Shown here: in pieces, positions 1-7,844 of the stretch
How the letters are laid out: each line of letters starts with the position of its first letter
Position numbering within the stretch: the first letter of the stretch is position 1
Source of the DNA: Cnuella takakiae
GTDB lineage: Bacteria; Bacteroidota; Bacteroidia; Chitinophagales; Chitinophagaceae
Length of the DNA stretch: 38,492 bases
NCBI RefSeq assembly: GCF_001953305.1
Contig: NZ_MTFE01000010.1
Span: 2,746,294 to 2,784,785, forward strand
Reading direction: 5' to 3'
Program-made: the position numbers and the translations under genes
Notes under the pieces: model-generated
Seen by the model: the letters and a program-made list of their open reading frames with translations, nothing else
Databases searched by the model: none
Told to the model about the DNA's origin: nothing

Positions 1-46
1 GTTTTGGATGCGCAAGGTAAGCAAGCCTATGCAATCGTCAACCGCT

Positions 47-231
47 TGTCATGCCGACGAATGTCGGCACCCTCAAGGGAAAAAAGGTTGCCCGAAAGCA
101 GGAGGAGATCCCGGCATACGCCGGGATGACAGAACTCCTTGGCTACTGTCATGCTGAAGTATGGCGGCAGCCTTACCACCTTCGGCTTGTAAAACAAAAG
201 GAGGGGATCCCGGCCTGCGCCGGGATGACAG
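47..231. repeat. Four REP-like palindromes in alternating orientation (BIME-like cluster)
   Basis: Four short imperfect palindromes, each beginning or ending with a TGTCAT-type edge, lie at 47-72 (forward, TGTCATGCCGAC...GTCGGCA), 105-132 (reverse, ATCCCGGC...GCCGGGAT then GACAG), 147-172 (forward, degenerate) and 201-231 (reverse, ATCCCGGC...GCCGGGAT). Spacers are 33, 14 and 28 bases. Alternating heads and tails are the arrangement known for REP/BIME elements, which can act as transcription attenuators or gyrase sites and are often moved by RAYT transposases; no RAYT gene is present here. The cluster lies downstream of panD. A fifth copy is at 38383-38411. Confidence 0.7.
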
Positions 232-290
232 TACCCGGCGGTACGGTGGCCAGATTTACCAAAGGGATAAGAAACGGTTATAAAAAGAAA

Positions 291-328
291 ACCCGTTCAG
301 TTGCCTCCATGCAAGCAGCTGAACGGGT
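291..328 (-). terminator. Rho-independent terminator of panD
   Basis: Perfect 10-base arms ACCCGTTCAG (291-300) and CTGAACGGGT (319-328) enclose an 18-base loop that itself can pair TTGC with GCAA. On the minus strand the hairpin is followed by TTTTCTTTTT. It lies 44 bases past the panD stop codon. Confidence 0.85.
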
Positions 329-371
329 AATACATAATATAATCGTGTACGATAATGGGAAGCGCCTACAG

Positions 372-716
372 TTACAGCTTATTTCCATCCTTGGGAAATA
401 CAACCCAAGGTTTGAAGCTTTTGGCATCTTCAAAAGGCATCGAGGCATAGGAAATGATGACCACCACATCACCCGTCATGCCTTTGCGGGCAGCAGGACC
501 GTTGAGGCAACAAACACCGGAACCCCGCTTACCCTTGATCAGGTAGGTTTCGATGCGCTCACCGTTATTCACGTTTACAATCTGCACTTTTTCGTGCTCA
601 ATCATATTGGCGGCATCCATCAGGTCCTCGTCAAGGGTCAACGAACCTACGTAGTTGAGGTTGGCTTCCGTGATCACGGCGCGGTGCACTTTCGATTTCA
701 GTACTTGAATGGTCAT
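372..716 (-). CDS. panD: Aspartate 1-decarboxylase
   Basis: Decarboxylates L-aspartate to beta-alanine, the beta-alanine donor for pantothenate and CoA synthesis; cytoplasmic homotetramer. The 114-residue length is slightly below the usual ~115-125. The Gly24-Ser25 pair (YVGSLT) is the self-cleavage site, at which Ser25 becomes the pyruvoyl cofactor; the conserved NGPAARKG segment follows. The gene lies 37 bases after panC on the same strand, so the two are probably co-expressed. A TAACTTTG -7 element ending 7 bases before the ATG suggests panD also has its own promoter. A terminator lies downstream at 291-328. Nothing in the protein is unusual. Confidence 0.97.
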   Translation of the reverse strand: MTIQVLKSKVHRAVITEANLNYVGSLTLDEDLMDAANMIEHEKVQIVNVNNGERIETYLIKGKRGSGVCCLNGPAARKGMTGDVVVIISYASMPFEDAKSFKPWVVFPKDGNKL

Positions 717-723
717 AGCGCCG

Positions 724-731
724 CAAAGTTA
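724..731 (-). promoter_or_regulatory. Putative -7 element (TAACTTTG) of panD
   Basis: Matches the Bacteroidota TAnnTTTG -7 consensus and lies only 7 bases before the panD ATG, so the transcript would be leaderless or nearly so. I see no clear -33 TTG at the usual spacing. An 8-base inverted repeat immediately upstream (731-752) overlaps this region. Confidence 0.5.
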
Positions 732-752
732 GGGTCTTCCTGCAAAGACCCT
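731..752. other. Hairpin between panC and panD
   Basis: AGGGTCTT (731-738) and AAGACCCT (745-752) are perfect 8-base arms around a 6-base loop, filling the panC-panD gap. No T-run follows on the minus strand, so it does not look like a terminator. It could be an attenuator, a processing site or an operator overlapping the panD promoter. Confidence 0.5.
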
Positions 753-753
753 G

Positions 754-1593
754 TTAATTCAAAGGAAGGTTGTCAATCAGCCGCACGCCATGGAGCGTAG
801 CGGCAACCAATACTACCAGGGGTGTGCCTGTATTGACGGGTGGCTGCAGGTCGTGCTGCTGGCGGATGGCTACATAGTCCACCACAAAATCCTGGGCTTC
901 CAGTTCCTGTTGTGCCCTTTGCTCCAGGGCTGCCCGTGGCACCGTTTGCAGTGCTTCTTTTACCTTTTGCAGGCAGCGGTACAGGGCTGTTGCGGAGTCG
1001 CGGTCGGCAGGAGAGAGGCGCATATTGCGGCTGCTCATGGCCAGGCCACTGGCTTCGCGCAGCGTGTCGCCAATCCGCAGTTCGGGCGTGGCCTTGCCCC
1101 TGATCTCCAGCAGGCGGCGCACCACCATACATTGCTGAAAGTCTTTTTGTCCCATATACAAGACATGCGGATCAACAATTTCCAGCAGGCGGTCCACCAC
1201 CTCGCACACCCCTTGGAAATGGCCGGGCCTGTAGGCCCCTTCCAAAACCGTTTCCAACGGGCCCAGGTTGTATTGCTTTTTAATATGGCCTTCGGGGTAC
1301 ACTTCCGCCACCGAGGGCAGGAACAACACATCGCAGCCTTCGGTAAGCAATAATTGCAGGTCCTGTTCAATGGTAATAGGGTAGTGCTGGAAATCGGTGG
1401 GGTTATTGAACTGGGTGGGGTTGACAAAGATGCTGCAAACCGTTAGAGTGTTTTCGGTTAGGGAACGCCGTAAAAGCGACAGGTGGCCCTGGTGCAGGGC
1501 GCCCATGGTGGGTACAAAACCAATACGGACCCCTGAGGCTTTTTGTTGTTGCAGATATTGTTGCAACTGGCCGGCTTGTTTAAAGATTAGCAT
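754..1593 (-). CDS. panC: Pantothenate synthetase (pantoate-beta-alanine ligase)
   Basis: ATP-dependent condensation of pantoate with beta-alanine to give pantothenate, through a pantoyl-adenylate; cytoplasmic. At 279 residues it has the normal length of the family. The N-terminus carries the nucleotide-binding PTMGALHQGHLSL segment (residues 28-40, an HxGH version of the HIGH motif). Further on are MGQKDFQQ and the KMSKS-loop equivalent SSRNMRLS. Its product pathway partner panD follows 37 bases downstream. The leader contains a small hairpin, GCTGCT/AGCAGC (1606-1620). The divergent neighbour is a glycogen-synthase-like gene, an arrangement I recall from other Bacteroidota. Confidence 0.97.
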   Translation of the reverse strand: MLIFKQAGQLQQYLQQQKASGVRIGFVPTMGALHQGHLSLLRRSLTENTLTVCSIFVNPTQFNNPTDFQHYPITIEQDLQLLLTEGCDVLFLPSVAEVYPEGHIKKQYNLGPLETVLEGAYRPGHFQGVCEVVDRLLEIVDPHVLYMGQKDFQQCMVVRRLLEIRGKATPELRIGDTLREASGLAMSSRNMRLSPADRDSATALYRCLQKVKEALQTVPRAALEQRAQQELEAQDFVVDYVAIRQQHDLQPPVNTGTPLVVLVAATLHGVRLIDNLPLN

Positions 1594-1642
1594 GCAAACG
1601 ATGGGGCTGCTTTCAGCAGCAATGCTGTAATAATAATTTAGT

Positions 1643-1650
1643 TACCTTTG
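1643..1650 (+). promoter_or_regulatory. Putative -7 element (TACCTTTG)
   Basis: Exact TAnnTTTG match 35 bases before the ATG of the glycogen-synthase-like gene at 1686, in the divergent panC intergenic region. Confidence 0.55.
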
Positions 1651-1685
1651 CAACCTTTAACGAAAAGCGTTTTAAATCGGTTACA

Positions 1686-2501
1686 ATGTCGGCAAAGAAA
1701 CGAATATTATTTATCGCAAATGAAATGTCACCCTATCTGGAGCTGACAGAGTTTTCGGAGATTGTGAACAGACTGGCGATCAAATCGAACGACAGCGGCT
1801 TTGAAGTACGCTGCATCATGCCGCGCTTTGGCACCATCAACGAACGCCGCCACCGGCTGCACGAGGTGGTACGCCTATCGGGTATCAATGTATCTGTAGA
1901 CAATGAAGATTTTCCCCTGCAAATCAAAGTAGCCTCGCTGCCCAATGCCCGCCTGCAGGTTTACTTCCTGGATAACGAAGATCTCTTTAAACGCAAGTTT
2001 GTTTTTGCCGACGAGAACGAACAGTTTTATGACGACAACGACCTCCGCACTGTTTTCTTCTGTAAGGGTGCCTTGGAAACTGTGAAGAAATTTGGCTGGC
2101 CTCCCGACATCATCCATTGCAGCGGCTGGATGACCGGCCTGATTCCATTTTACCTGAAATCGGTTTATAAGAAAGAACCTGTTTTTGCCCATAGCAAAGT
2201 GATCTTTACCGTAGGCCAAAACACATTTGAAGAAAGCCTGGGCAATGACTTTGTAAGCAAGGCAATGATCCATGCAAGTCTGAAGGAAAAAGAACTCGAC
2301 ATTTATAAAGACGCTACCAATACCGCACTGCTGCGTGGCGGTGCCCATTTTGCCGACGCCATCACCTTTGGTGATGAAAGCGTTGACCCTGCAATGGTAG
2401 AGGAGTTCTCCAAGGTAAAGGGCAAAAAAACCCTGCCTTATAATCCTGAATCTGATTTAACAGACTATTTACAGCTCTATACCGACCTTGCCGGCAAGTA
2501 A
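1686..2501 (+). CDS. Glycogen/starch synthase-like protein, N-terminal half only
   Basis: The 271 residues resemble the N-terminal (GT5) Rossmann half of glycogen synthase: a beta-strand start (RILFIANEMSPYLE), an IMPRFGTI segment, and DIIHCSGWMTGLIPFYLK, which corresponds to the 'HaHDWHTGL' acceptor region. Real glycogen synthases have about 480 residues and a second half that binds ADP-glucose; that half is absent. The KxGGL loop that binds the nucleotide sugar is replaced by LELTEFSE. Catalysis as a glycogen synthase therefore looks unlikely, and a regulatory or binding role is possible (inference). The gene is intact with a clear ATG and promoter and ends cleanly, so it is not a recent truncation. 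Next to it are divergent panC and a DUF4270 gene. Confidence 0.85.
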   Translation: MSAKKRILFIANEMSPYLELTEFSEIVNRLAIKSNDSGFEVRCIMPRFGTINERRHRLHEVVRLSGINVSVDNEDFPLQIKVASLPNARLQVYFLDNEDLFKRKFVFADENEQFYDDNDLRTVFFCKGALETVKKFGWPPDIIHCSGWMTGLIPFYLKSVYKKEPVFAHSKVIFTVGQNTFEESLGNDFVSKAMIHASLKEKELDIYKDATNTALLRGGAHFADAITFGDESVDPAMVEEFSKVKGKKTLPYNPESDLTDYLQLYTDLAGK

Positions 2502-2512
2502 GGTGAACAGAG

Positions 2513-2581
2513 ATGAGTGATGAATAATGAGTGTAAGGCCAACAGCTTGCTGTCTGTTCTTGCTCATTAATCATCACTCAT
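2513..2581. repeat. Inverted heptad repeat
   Basis: ATGAGTGATGAATAATGAG (2513-2531) and CTCATTAATCATCACTCAT (2563-2581) are inverted with one mismatch in 19. Each arm reads as 7-base units of ATGAGTG/ATGAATA type, continuing as degenerate units to about 2597. A small AACAG/CTGTT pair sits inside the loop. It fills the gap between the glycogen-synthase-like gene and the DUF4270 gene. No T-run follows. Confidence 0.7.
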
Positions 2582-2627
2582 TCCTTATTAATCAGCACGC
2601 ATTTTCTCAACTTATCAATACGTTTCC

Positions 2628-4061
2628 GTGAAGTATCCCAGTCCGGTTGTTCGCTTATTGTCGGTATTCGCTTTGGTGGCCGCCCTGGCATCCTGCCAAA
2701 AAGTGAACCTGGCCACCGAACTTGGTGGCGACCTGATTCCCGCTGTTGACAATATCAACACTTTTGATACCTTCCTCACGGTTCAGACCTACAACTATCC
2801 ATTTGCTGCCACGCAGGATTCATCGCGGAGCGTTTCCACCGACATTCATTATGTGGGCTCGGTAAGCAATGACCCCTTGTTTGGGCAAACAAAGGCAACC
2901 CTGTTCCTGCAGCTGTTGCCCACAACGCTTAAGAAGCCTTTTGGCTTTTCAAGTCCCAACGACATCATTGCGCTGGACTCGGTTGTACTGGTGCTGAGCC
3001 ACCGCAACTATTGGGGCGACACTACCCAGCAACAGCAGGTGCAGGTATTTGAACTAGGCCGCAATACCGATTTCCGTTCCGATTCGGCATACCAGATCAA
3101 TAGCAACAACTTTACCTATTCCAATGCTTTGTCGGGTGTAAAAACCTTCCTGCCGCTGAACCTGAACGACTCGCTAACCCTGTTCCGCGAAAAGGCTGCC
3201 AACCAACTGCGCATCCGACTGGACAACAGTTTTGGTGACCGCTTGTTGCGCTTTGATTCAACCACGGTTTATGGTACCGATTCTGCTTTCAATGCCAACT
3301 TCAAAGGCTTTGCGGTAGTGCCTGGAACTACAGGTAGTGGTTTGGCCGGCTTTAGCCTTTCCGACACCAATACCAAACTGGCCGTTTACTACCGATATAC
3401 CAAGAGTGGTGCTGCCGATACCGCGGTAACTTATTTCCGCTTTGGCACCAACGCGGCCAATGCCAATTATATCCAGCGCAACTATGGCGGCTCCGAACTG
3501 GCGCAGGTTTCCGGCGACCAGGTAGCCGATCCTTTGGTATACATTCAAAATGCACCCGGTACCTATACAAGGGTGGTTGTTCCCGGTTTGGCCGGACTGG
3601 CTAATTCGGTGGTGCACCGCGCCGAACTGCAGGTGGAACAAGTGCCCGATCCGCTTTCCGGGAAGTATACCTCACCTACCTACTTGTACCTCGATGCTTT
3701 TGATGCCGCCGCCAATGTGTATCGCACCATTCCTTTCGATGTGACCATTGGTAGCAGCAACGTGCTCAATTTTGCCAATTTCGGTAGCATCGGTTTTGCC
3801 GGTACCGATCCTGCTGGCAGCACCATCCGGAAATGGGGCTTTGACCTTAGCCGCTATGTACAGCATGTGGTAAACAAAACCCTGCCTGCTTACGAGTTCC
3901 GTTTGTACAGCCCTTTTATTACCCGTACCAATTACAGCAACACCACAACGGTAAGTTCTTTCCAGGTGAATCCTACCTATGCCGCTGGCAGGGTTAGGGT
4001 AGGTGGGGGCAATCACCCCACACAGCCCATGAGGTTGCGGGTTATTTATTCACGCCTGTAA
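2628..4061 (+). CDS. DUF4270 family lipoprotein
   Basis: A 477-residue predicted lipoprotein. Residues 1-23 form a signal peptide ending in a lipobox (ALASC, Cys23), so it should be anchored in a membrane, probably the outer one. The rest is beta-rich, with the ELGGDLIPAVDNINTFDTFL opening and repeated D/N-S strands typical of DUF4270 proteins of Bacteroidota, whose function is unknown. The start is a GTG at 2628; no in-frame ATG gives a signal peptide. The pairing with the glycogen-synthase-like gene upstream fits my recollection of conserved order in the phylum, but I cannot check that here. Family assignment is by memory of sequence style. Confidence 0.8.
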   Translation: MKYPSPVVRLLSVFALVAALASCQKVNLATELGGDLIPAVDNINTFDTFLTVQTYNYPFAATQDSSRSVSTDIHYVGSVSNDPLFGQTKATLFLQLLPTTLKKPFGFSSPNDIIALDSVVLVLSHRNYWGDTTQQQQVQVFELGRNTDFRSDSAYQINSNNFTYSNALSGVKTFLPLNLNDSLTLFREKAANQLRIRLDNSFGDRLLRFDSTTVYGTDSAFNANFKGFAVVPGTTGSGLAGFSLSDTNTKLAVYYRYTKSGAADTAVTYFRFGTNAANANYIQRNYGGSELAQVSGDQVADPLVYIQNAPGTYTRVVVPGLAGLANSVVHRAELQVEQVPDPLSGKYTSPTYLYLDAFDAAANVYRTIPFDVTIGSSNVLNFANFGSIGFAGTDPAGSTIRKWGFDLSRYVQHVVNKTLPAYEFRLYSPFITRTNYSNTTTVSSFQVNPTYAAGRVRVGGGNHPTQPMRLRVIYSRL

Positions 4062-4091
4062 ACGGGTAGGCTAAATGATTTGGCCCGCTGT

Positions 4092-4099
4092 TATCTTTG
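4092..4099 (+). promoter_or_regulatory. Putative -7 element (TATCTTTG) of metK
   Basis: Exact TAnnTTTG match 62 bases before the metK ATG. The 100-base upstream gap is too short to hold a SAM riboswitch and I see none. Confidence 0.55.
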
Positions 4100-4161
4100 T
4101 GCCGCATTTTTAGGTTATAGCCTGTAAATGCACATTCTTTTCCCGTTAAATTCAAAACCGA

Positions 4162-5415
4162 ATGCCTTATCTCTTTACTTCGGAAAGCGTATCTGAAGGC
4201 CATCCCGATAAAGTAGCCGATCAGATTTCCGACGCCCTGATTGATCATTTTCTTGCCCTCGACCCCGAAAGCAAGGTAGCCTGCGAAACACTTGTAACTA
4301 CCGGACAGGTAGTGCTGGCAGGTGAGGTGAAATCCAAAGCTTACCTCGACGTGCAGGAAATTGCCCGTGCGGTGATCCGCCGCATAGGTTATACCAAGAG
4401 CGAATATATGTTTGAAGCCAATTCCTGTGGTATCCTTTCGGCTATCCACGAGCAGTCTTCCGACATTAACCAGGGTGTGGACAAAAAGAAGAAAGAAGAA
4501 CAAGGAGCCGGCGACCAGGGTATGATGTTCGGTTATGCCACCAACGAAACCGAAGACTATATGCCTTTGGCCCTCGACCTGGCGCACAAGCTGCTCCAGG
4601 AACTGGCAGCCCTCCGCCGCGAGAACAAACAAATCAAGTACCTGCGTCCTGATGCCAAAAGCCAGGTGACGCTGGAATACGACGATAACAACCGGCCCAT
4701 CCGCATCGATACCATTGTGGTTTCTACCCAGCACGATGATTTTGATACCGAAGCCAAGATGGCCGAGAAGATCAATAAAGACATTGTAAGCATCCTGATT
4801 CCCCGCGTAAAAGCTAAGTATAAGAAATACGCCAAGCTGTTTAACGGTGATATCAAATACCACATCAATCCCACGGGTAAGTTTGTAATTGGTGGCCCGC
4901 ATGGCGATACTGGTCTCACCGGCCGCAAGATTATCGTAGATACCTACGGTGGTAAGGGTGCCCACGGTGGTGGTGCATTCAGCGGTAAAGACCCCAGCAA
5001 GGTAGACCGCTCCGCTGCCTATGCTACCCGCCACATTGCCAAGAACCTGGTAGCTGCCGGTTTGTGCGATGAGGTGCTGGTACAGGTTTCCTACGCTATT
5101 GGTGTAGCTGAGCCTACTTCCATCAACGTAAACACTTATGGTACTGCCAAAGTGGACCTGAGCGATGGGGAGATTGCTGAAATTGTACAGGGCATCTTCG
5201 ACATGCGTCCTTACTTCATTGAGCAGCGCCTGAAACTCCGCAATCCCATTTACAGCGAAACCGCTGCTTATGGTCACATGGGCCGTACGCCTGAGGTGGT
5301 GACCAAGGAGTTTATGCAGCCCGGTGGTAAAGTGGTAAAGAAAAAAGTTGAACTCTTTACCTGGGAAAAACTGGACTATGTAACCAAGGTGAAAAAAGCT
5401 TTTGGTATCAGATAA
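4162..5415 (+). CDS. metK: S-adenosylmethionine synthase
   Basis: Makes S-adenosylmethionine from methionine and ATP; cytoplasmic tetramer. The 417-residue protein begins with the family hallmark [18 protein letters not shown] (residues 4-21) and contains the glycine-rich P-loop-like [16 protein letters not shown] signature. It is longer than the ~384-residue E. coli enzyme because of an insertion near residue 110 ([15 protein letters not shown], then the GYA segment) and an extra charged stretch around residues 150-170, features I associate with Bacteroidota MetK. SAM feeds the methyltransferases encoded nearby (rlmB, prmA), although that link is general rather than specific. A strong terminator follows. 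Confidence 0.98.
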   Translation: MPYLFTSESVSEGHPDKVADQISDALIDHFLALDPESKVACETLVTTGQVVLAGEVKSKAYLDVQEIARAVIRRIGYTKSEYMFEANSCGILSAIHEQSSDINQGVDKKKKEEQGAGDQGMMFGYATNETEDYMPLALDLAHKLLQELAALRRENKQIKYLRPDAKSQVTLEYDDNNRPIRIDTIVVSTQHDDFDTEAKMAEKINKDIVSILIPRVKAKYKKYAKLFNGDIKYHINPTGKFVIGGPHGDTGLTGRKIIVDTYGGKGAHGGGAFSGKDPSKVDRSAAYATRHIAKNLVAAGLCDEVLVQVSYAIGVAEPTSINVNTYGTAKVDLSDGEIAEIVQGIFDMRPYFIEQRLKLRNPIYSETAAYGHMGRTPEVVTKEFMQPGGKVVKKKVELFTWEKLDYVTKVKKAFGIR

Positions 5416-5435
5416 AAGCAATAGCAACTAAATAA

Positions 5436-5466
5436 AACCTCCCTTTGCGTGGGGAGGTTTTTTATT
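5436..5466 (+). terminator. Rho-independent terminator of metK
   Basis: AACCTCCC and GGGGAGGTT pair around a short TTTGCGT loop and are followed directly by TTTTTATTTTT. The hairpin ends just before the NUDIX gene start at 5475, which argues against a longer reading starting inside it. Confidence 0.85.
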
Positions 5467-5474
5467 TTTCAGCC

Positions 5475-6032
5475 ATGAACGAACAGCACAATCCCTGGAC
5501 CCTGCTGGATGCCAAAGAAGTATATGCCAATCCCTGGATCAGCGTAGAGCACCATGAGGTGCTGAATCCTTCGGGAAAGCCGGGTATTTATGGAAAGGTG
5601 CATTTCCGGAATGTGGCGATCGGCATCATCCCGATAGACACTGATGGCAATACCTGGCTGGTAGGGCAGTGGCGATACCCGCTGGACCGGTACAGTTGGG
5701 AAATACCTGAAGGTGGTGGCCCGCTGAAAGTAGACATTCTTGACTCGGCAAAAAGGGAGCTTGAAGAAGAGTGTGGTTTACACGCAGAAAAATGGACCGA
5801 GTTGCAGCGGCTTCATTTATCCAACTCCGTGGGCGATGAATTGGGCATATTGTTTCTTGCGCAGGATTTAAAAGAAGGTATTGCCGCTCCGGAAGAGACC
5901 GAACAATTGTTGGTGCGTAAAGTACCTTTGACCGTAGCTTTCCAAATGGTGGAAGATGGTGTTATCACCGATTCCTTATCAGTTGCAGGTTTACAGAAAG
6001 TGCAGCTGTTACAGCTGCAGGGAAAATTATAA
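5475..6032 (+). CDS. NUDIX hydrolase (ADP-ribose pyrophosphatase-like)
   Basis: A 185-residue NUDIX protein. The box is visible as EGGG...KRELEEECGL: the core REUxEExGU is intact (RELEEECGL), which carries the metal-binding glutamates. The preceding Glu of the GX5EX7 part is not at its usual place (Val instead), a variation also seen in other sugar-nucleotide hydrolases. The YSWEIPEGGG lead-in resembles ADP-sugar pyrophosphatases, so ADP-ribose or a related nucleotide sugar is the likely substrate (inference). I chose the ATG at 5475 because an upstream in-frame TTG lies within the metK terminator. The next gene, rlmB, begins 50 bases downstream without an obvious terminator. Confidence 0.93.
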   Translation: MNEQHNPWTLLDAKEVYANPWISVEHHEVLNPSGKPGIYGKVHFRNVAIGIIPIDTDGNTWLVGQWRYPLDRYSWEIPEGGGPLKVDILDSAKRELEEECGLHAEKWTELQRLHLSNSVGDELGILFLAQDLKEGIAAPEETEQLLVRKVPLTVAFQMVEDGVITDSLSVAGLQKVQLLQLQGKL

Positions 6033-6082
6033 AGGGTAAGGGCTTGCATTTTTAAAAGCCAATTACCGCAAACAAATCAGAA

Positions 6083-6823
6083 GTGAAAAAATCATCATTG
6101 ATCATAGGTCGGCAGCCACTGGTGGAAGCCTTACAAAACGGAAGGGGTGTAGATAAGATTTTGCTGCAAAAGAATGTGGTGGGTGAAACCGCAGCCGCCA
6201 TCCGCAAGTTGGCCAAGGACCATAATGTGCCGGTACAGGTAGTGCCCATTGAAAAGCTCAATAGCATCAGCCGGGCCAACCACCAGGGTGTGATTGCCTT
6301 TGCTGCCCTCGTGCAGTACATGGAGCTGCAACAGGTGATTGATCACGTGGTAGGCGAAGGGCAAACGCCCCTGTTTGTACTGCTGGATGGTGTTACCGAC
6401 GTGCGCAATATTGGCGCTATTGCCCGCACAGCACTTTGCTGCGGCGCACAGGCACTCATCATCCCCGATAAAGGTGTAGGCGCCCTCAACGAAGAGGCCC
6501 TGAAATCATCCGCCGGTGCCCTGCAACAAATTCATGTGGTGCGTGTAAACAGCCTGATGAAGGCTGTGGACGAACTCCATATGAACGGCATTAAGGTGTT
6601 TGCTTCTGAAATGACTGCCAAGTCGCAGCTGGACAAACTGGAGTGGAAAGAGCCTGCTGCCGTTGTGATGGGTTCGGAAGACAAGGGCGTGTATCCTGCG
6701 CTGATGAAAATCTGTGATGAAACATTTCGCATACCCATGGCCGGTAGCTTTGAGTCGCTGAACGTGTCGGTAGCGGCCGGGATGATTCTTTATGAAGCGA
6801 TGAAAACTAGAATGCAGTCCTAA
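6083..6823 (+). CDS. rlmB: 23S rRNA (guanosine-2'-O-)methyltransferase, SpoU/TrmH family
   Basis: A 246-residue SPOUT methyltransferase. An N-terminal substrate-binding domain (GRQPLVEALQNGRGVDKILL, an L30e-like fold) is followed by the knotted catalytic domain. All three SpoU motifs are present: DVRNIGAIARTA (motif 1, with the catalytic Arg), VVMGSEDKG (motif 2) and IPMAGSFESLNVSVAAG (motif 3). In E. coli RlmB methylates G2251 in the peptidyl-transferase P loop of 23S rRNA with SAM. The start is a GTG at 6083, the first codon that gives the normal family N-terminus. A TrmH-type specificity cannot be fully excluded, but the domain order fits RlmB. Confidence 0.92.
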   Translation: MKKSSLIIGRQPLVEALQNGRGVDKILLQKNVVGETAAAIRKLAKDHNVPVQVVPIEKLNSISRANHQGVIAFAALVQYMELQQVIDHVVGEGQTPLFVLLDGVTDVRNIGAIARTALCCGAQALIIPDKGVGALNEEALKSSAGALQQIHVVRVNSLMKAVDELHMNGIKVFASEMTAKSQLDKLEWKEPAAVVMGSEDKGVYPALMKICDETFRIPMAGSFESLNVSVAAGMILYEAMKTRMQS

Positions 6824-6935
6824 GCCTTTTTGATATAAATATTTTCTTTCCTGTCTTTTGTGCCTTAACGCCTGCAAACATTTTGGGTAAAGGATAACAC
6901 TAAAAGACTGGAAGGATTTTTAATTTTTGCTCCTC

Positions 6936-7817
6936 ATGCTCCAAACTCCTAACCCCAAACTCCAAACCTCTAACCTCGTCGAATGTCCCCGCGATGCCAT
7001 GCAGGGCTGGAAGACCTTTATTCCAACGGAACAAAAAATCACCTACCTCAATGCCTTATTGCAGGTAGGCTTTCATACCCTCGATTTCGGGTCTTTTGTT
7101 TCGCCCAAAGCCATTCCCCAGATGGCTGATACCCGGGAGGTGCTTGCCGGCCTGGACCTTTCGAGCACGGGAACAAAGCTGCTGGCAATCGTCGCCAACC
7201 AGCGTGGCGCGGAAGAGGCGGTTGCGTTTGAACAAATTCACTATTTGGGTTTCCCATTTTCTCTTTCTCCAACCTTTCAGCAGCGCAATACAAACAGCAC
7301 CATTGGGGAAGCGGTGCAAAGAGTAGATGCCATCCAGGAGCTTTGTTTGCAACACAACAAGGAACTGGTGTTGTACCTGAGCATGGGTTTCGGCAATCCT
7401 TATGGGGATGCTTACAACGAAGCGGTGTTACTCCATTGGGCTGACGCTATGGCAAAAAAAGGCATACGGATTATTTCGCTTGCCGATACGGTTGGGGTGG
7501 CCAATCCCGAACAAATTTCCTTTGCCCTCAATACCCTCATTCCGCAATACCGGGAAGTGCAGTTTGGTGTGCACCTGCATTCGGCCTCCCACAACTGGCG
7601 ACCAAAGGTGCAGGCAGCTTTTGATGCGGGCTGTATGCGTTTTGATGGCGCACTGAAAGGCATAGGCGGCTGCCCCATGGCCGGCAACGATCTGGTGGGT
7701 AATATGGATACAGAATGGCTGCTGGCATTTTTCAGGGAGCAGGGATTGGATACAAACGTAAACAAAGAAGCCCTGCGGCAAAGCCTCCAAATAGGCAACC
7801 AGGTATTCGGTACCTGA
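6936..7817 (+). CDS. Hydroxymethylglutaryl-CoA lyase with a repeat-derived N-terminus
   Basis: Cleaves HMG-CoA to acetyl-CoA and acetoacetate, in leucine and ketone-body catabolism; TIM-barrel HMGL-like enzyme. Visible features are ECPRDAMQG (substrate and metal-binding Arg-Asp), the metal-binding HLH pair in GVHLHSA, and the catalytic-cysteine loop GIGGCPMAGND. The 293-residue length is normal. The oddity is the first 14 residues (MLQTPNPKLQTSNL): they are translated from a CTCCAAA/CCCCAAA heptad tract, and the next ATG (in DAMQGW) would remove the essential ECPRD motif, so the repeat supplies the start codon. A near-consensus -7 (TAATTTTTG, 6921-6929) ends 6 bases before the ATG. No other leucine-catabolism gene is adjacent. 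Confidence 0.93.
   Translation: MLQTPNPKLQTSNLVECPRDAMQGWKTFIPTEQKITYLNALLQVGFHTLDFGSFVSPKAIPQMADTREVLAGLDLSSTGTKLLAIVANQRGAEEAVAFEQIHYLGFPFSLSPTFQQRNTNSTIGEAVQRVDAIQELCLQHNKELVLYLSMGFGNPYGDAYNEAVLLHWADAMAKKGIRIISLADTVGVANPEQISFALNTLIPQYREVQFGVHLHSASHNWRPKVQAAFDAGCMRFDGALKGIGGCPMAGNDLVGNMDTEWLLAFFREQGLDTNVNKEALRQSLQIGNQVFGT
6939..6974 (+). repeat. Heptad tract inside a coding start
   Basis: Five consecutive 7-base units: CTCCAAA, CTCCTAA, CCCCAAA, CTCCAAA, CCTCTAA. This is the complement of the GGAGTTT/GGGGTTT family found at 10723, 33720 and 38262. Here it lies directly after the ATG of HMG-CoA lyase; three units make 21 bases, giving a seven-residue protein period LQTPNPK/LQTSNLV. Confidence 0.8.
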
Positions 7818-7821
7818 GCCC

Positions 7822-7829
7822 TAATTTTG
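7822..7829 (+). promoter_or_regulatory. Putative -7 element (TAATTTTG)
   Basis: Exact TAnnTTTG match just after the HMG-CoA lyase stop codon and 15 bases before the GSCFA protein start at 7845. Confidence 0.5.
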
Positions 7830-7844
7830 CCCTCCACATAACCG

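Noticed and set aside
51-800. Plus-strand open frame across the REP-like cluster and panD
   Set aside because: The translation starts in palindromic repeats (repeated PAYAGMT/PACAGMT) and continues antisense to panD.
4062-4161. SAM riboswitch before metK
   Set aside because: The gap is 100 bases and no SAM-I/SAM-II-like conserved core or paired elements can be recognised.
4042-5427. Long open frame antisense to metK (about 460 codons)
   Set aside because: It is the exact shadow of metK, caused by codon bias; the translation has no recognisable domain while the plus strand encodes a complete MetK.
5445-5474. TTG start for the NUDIX protein
   Set aside because: It lies inside the metK terminator hairpin; ATG at 5475 is the natural start.
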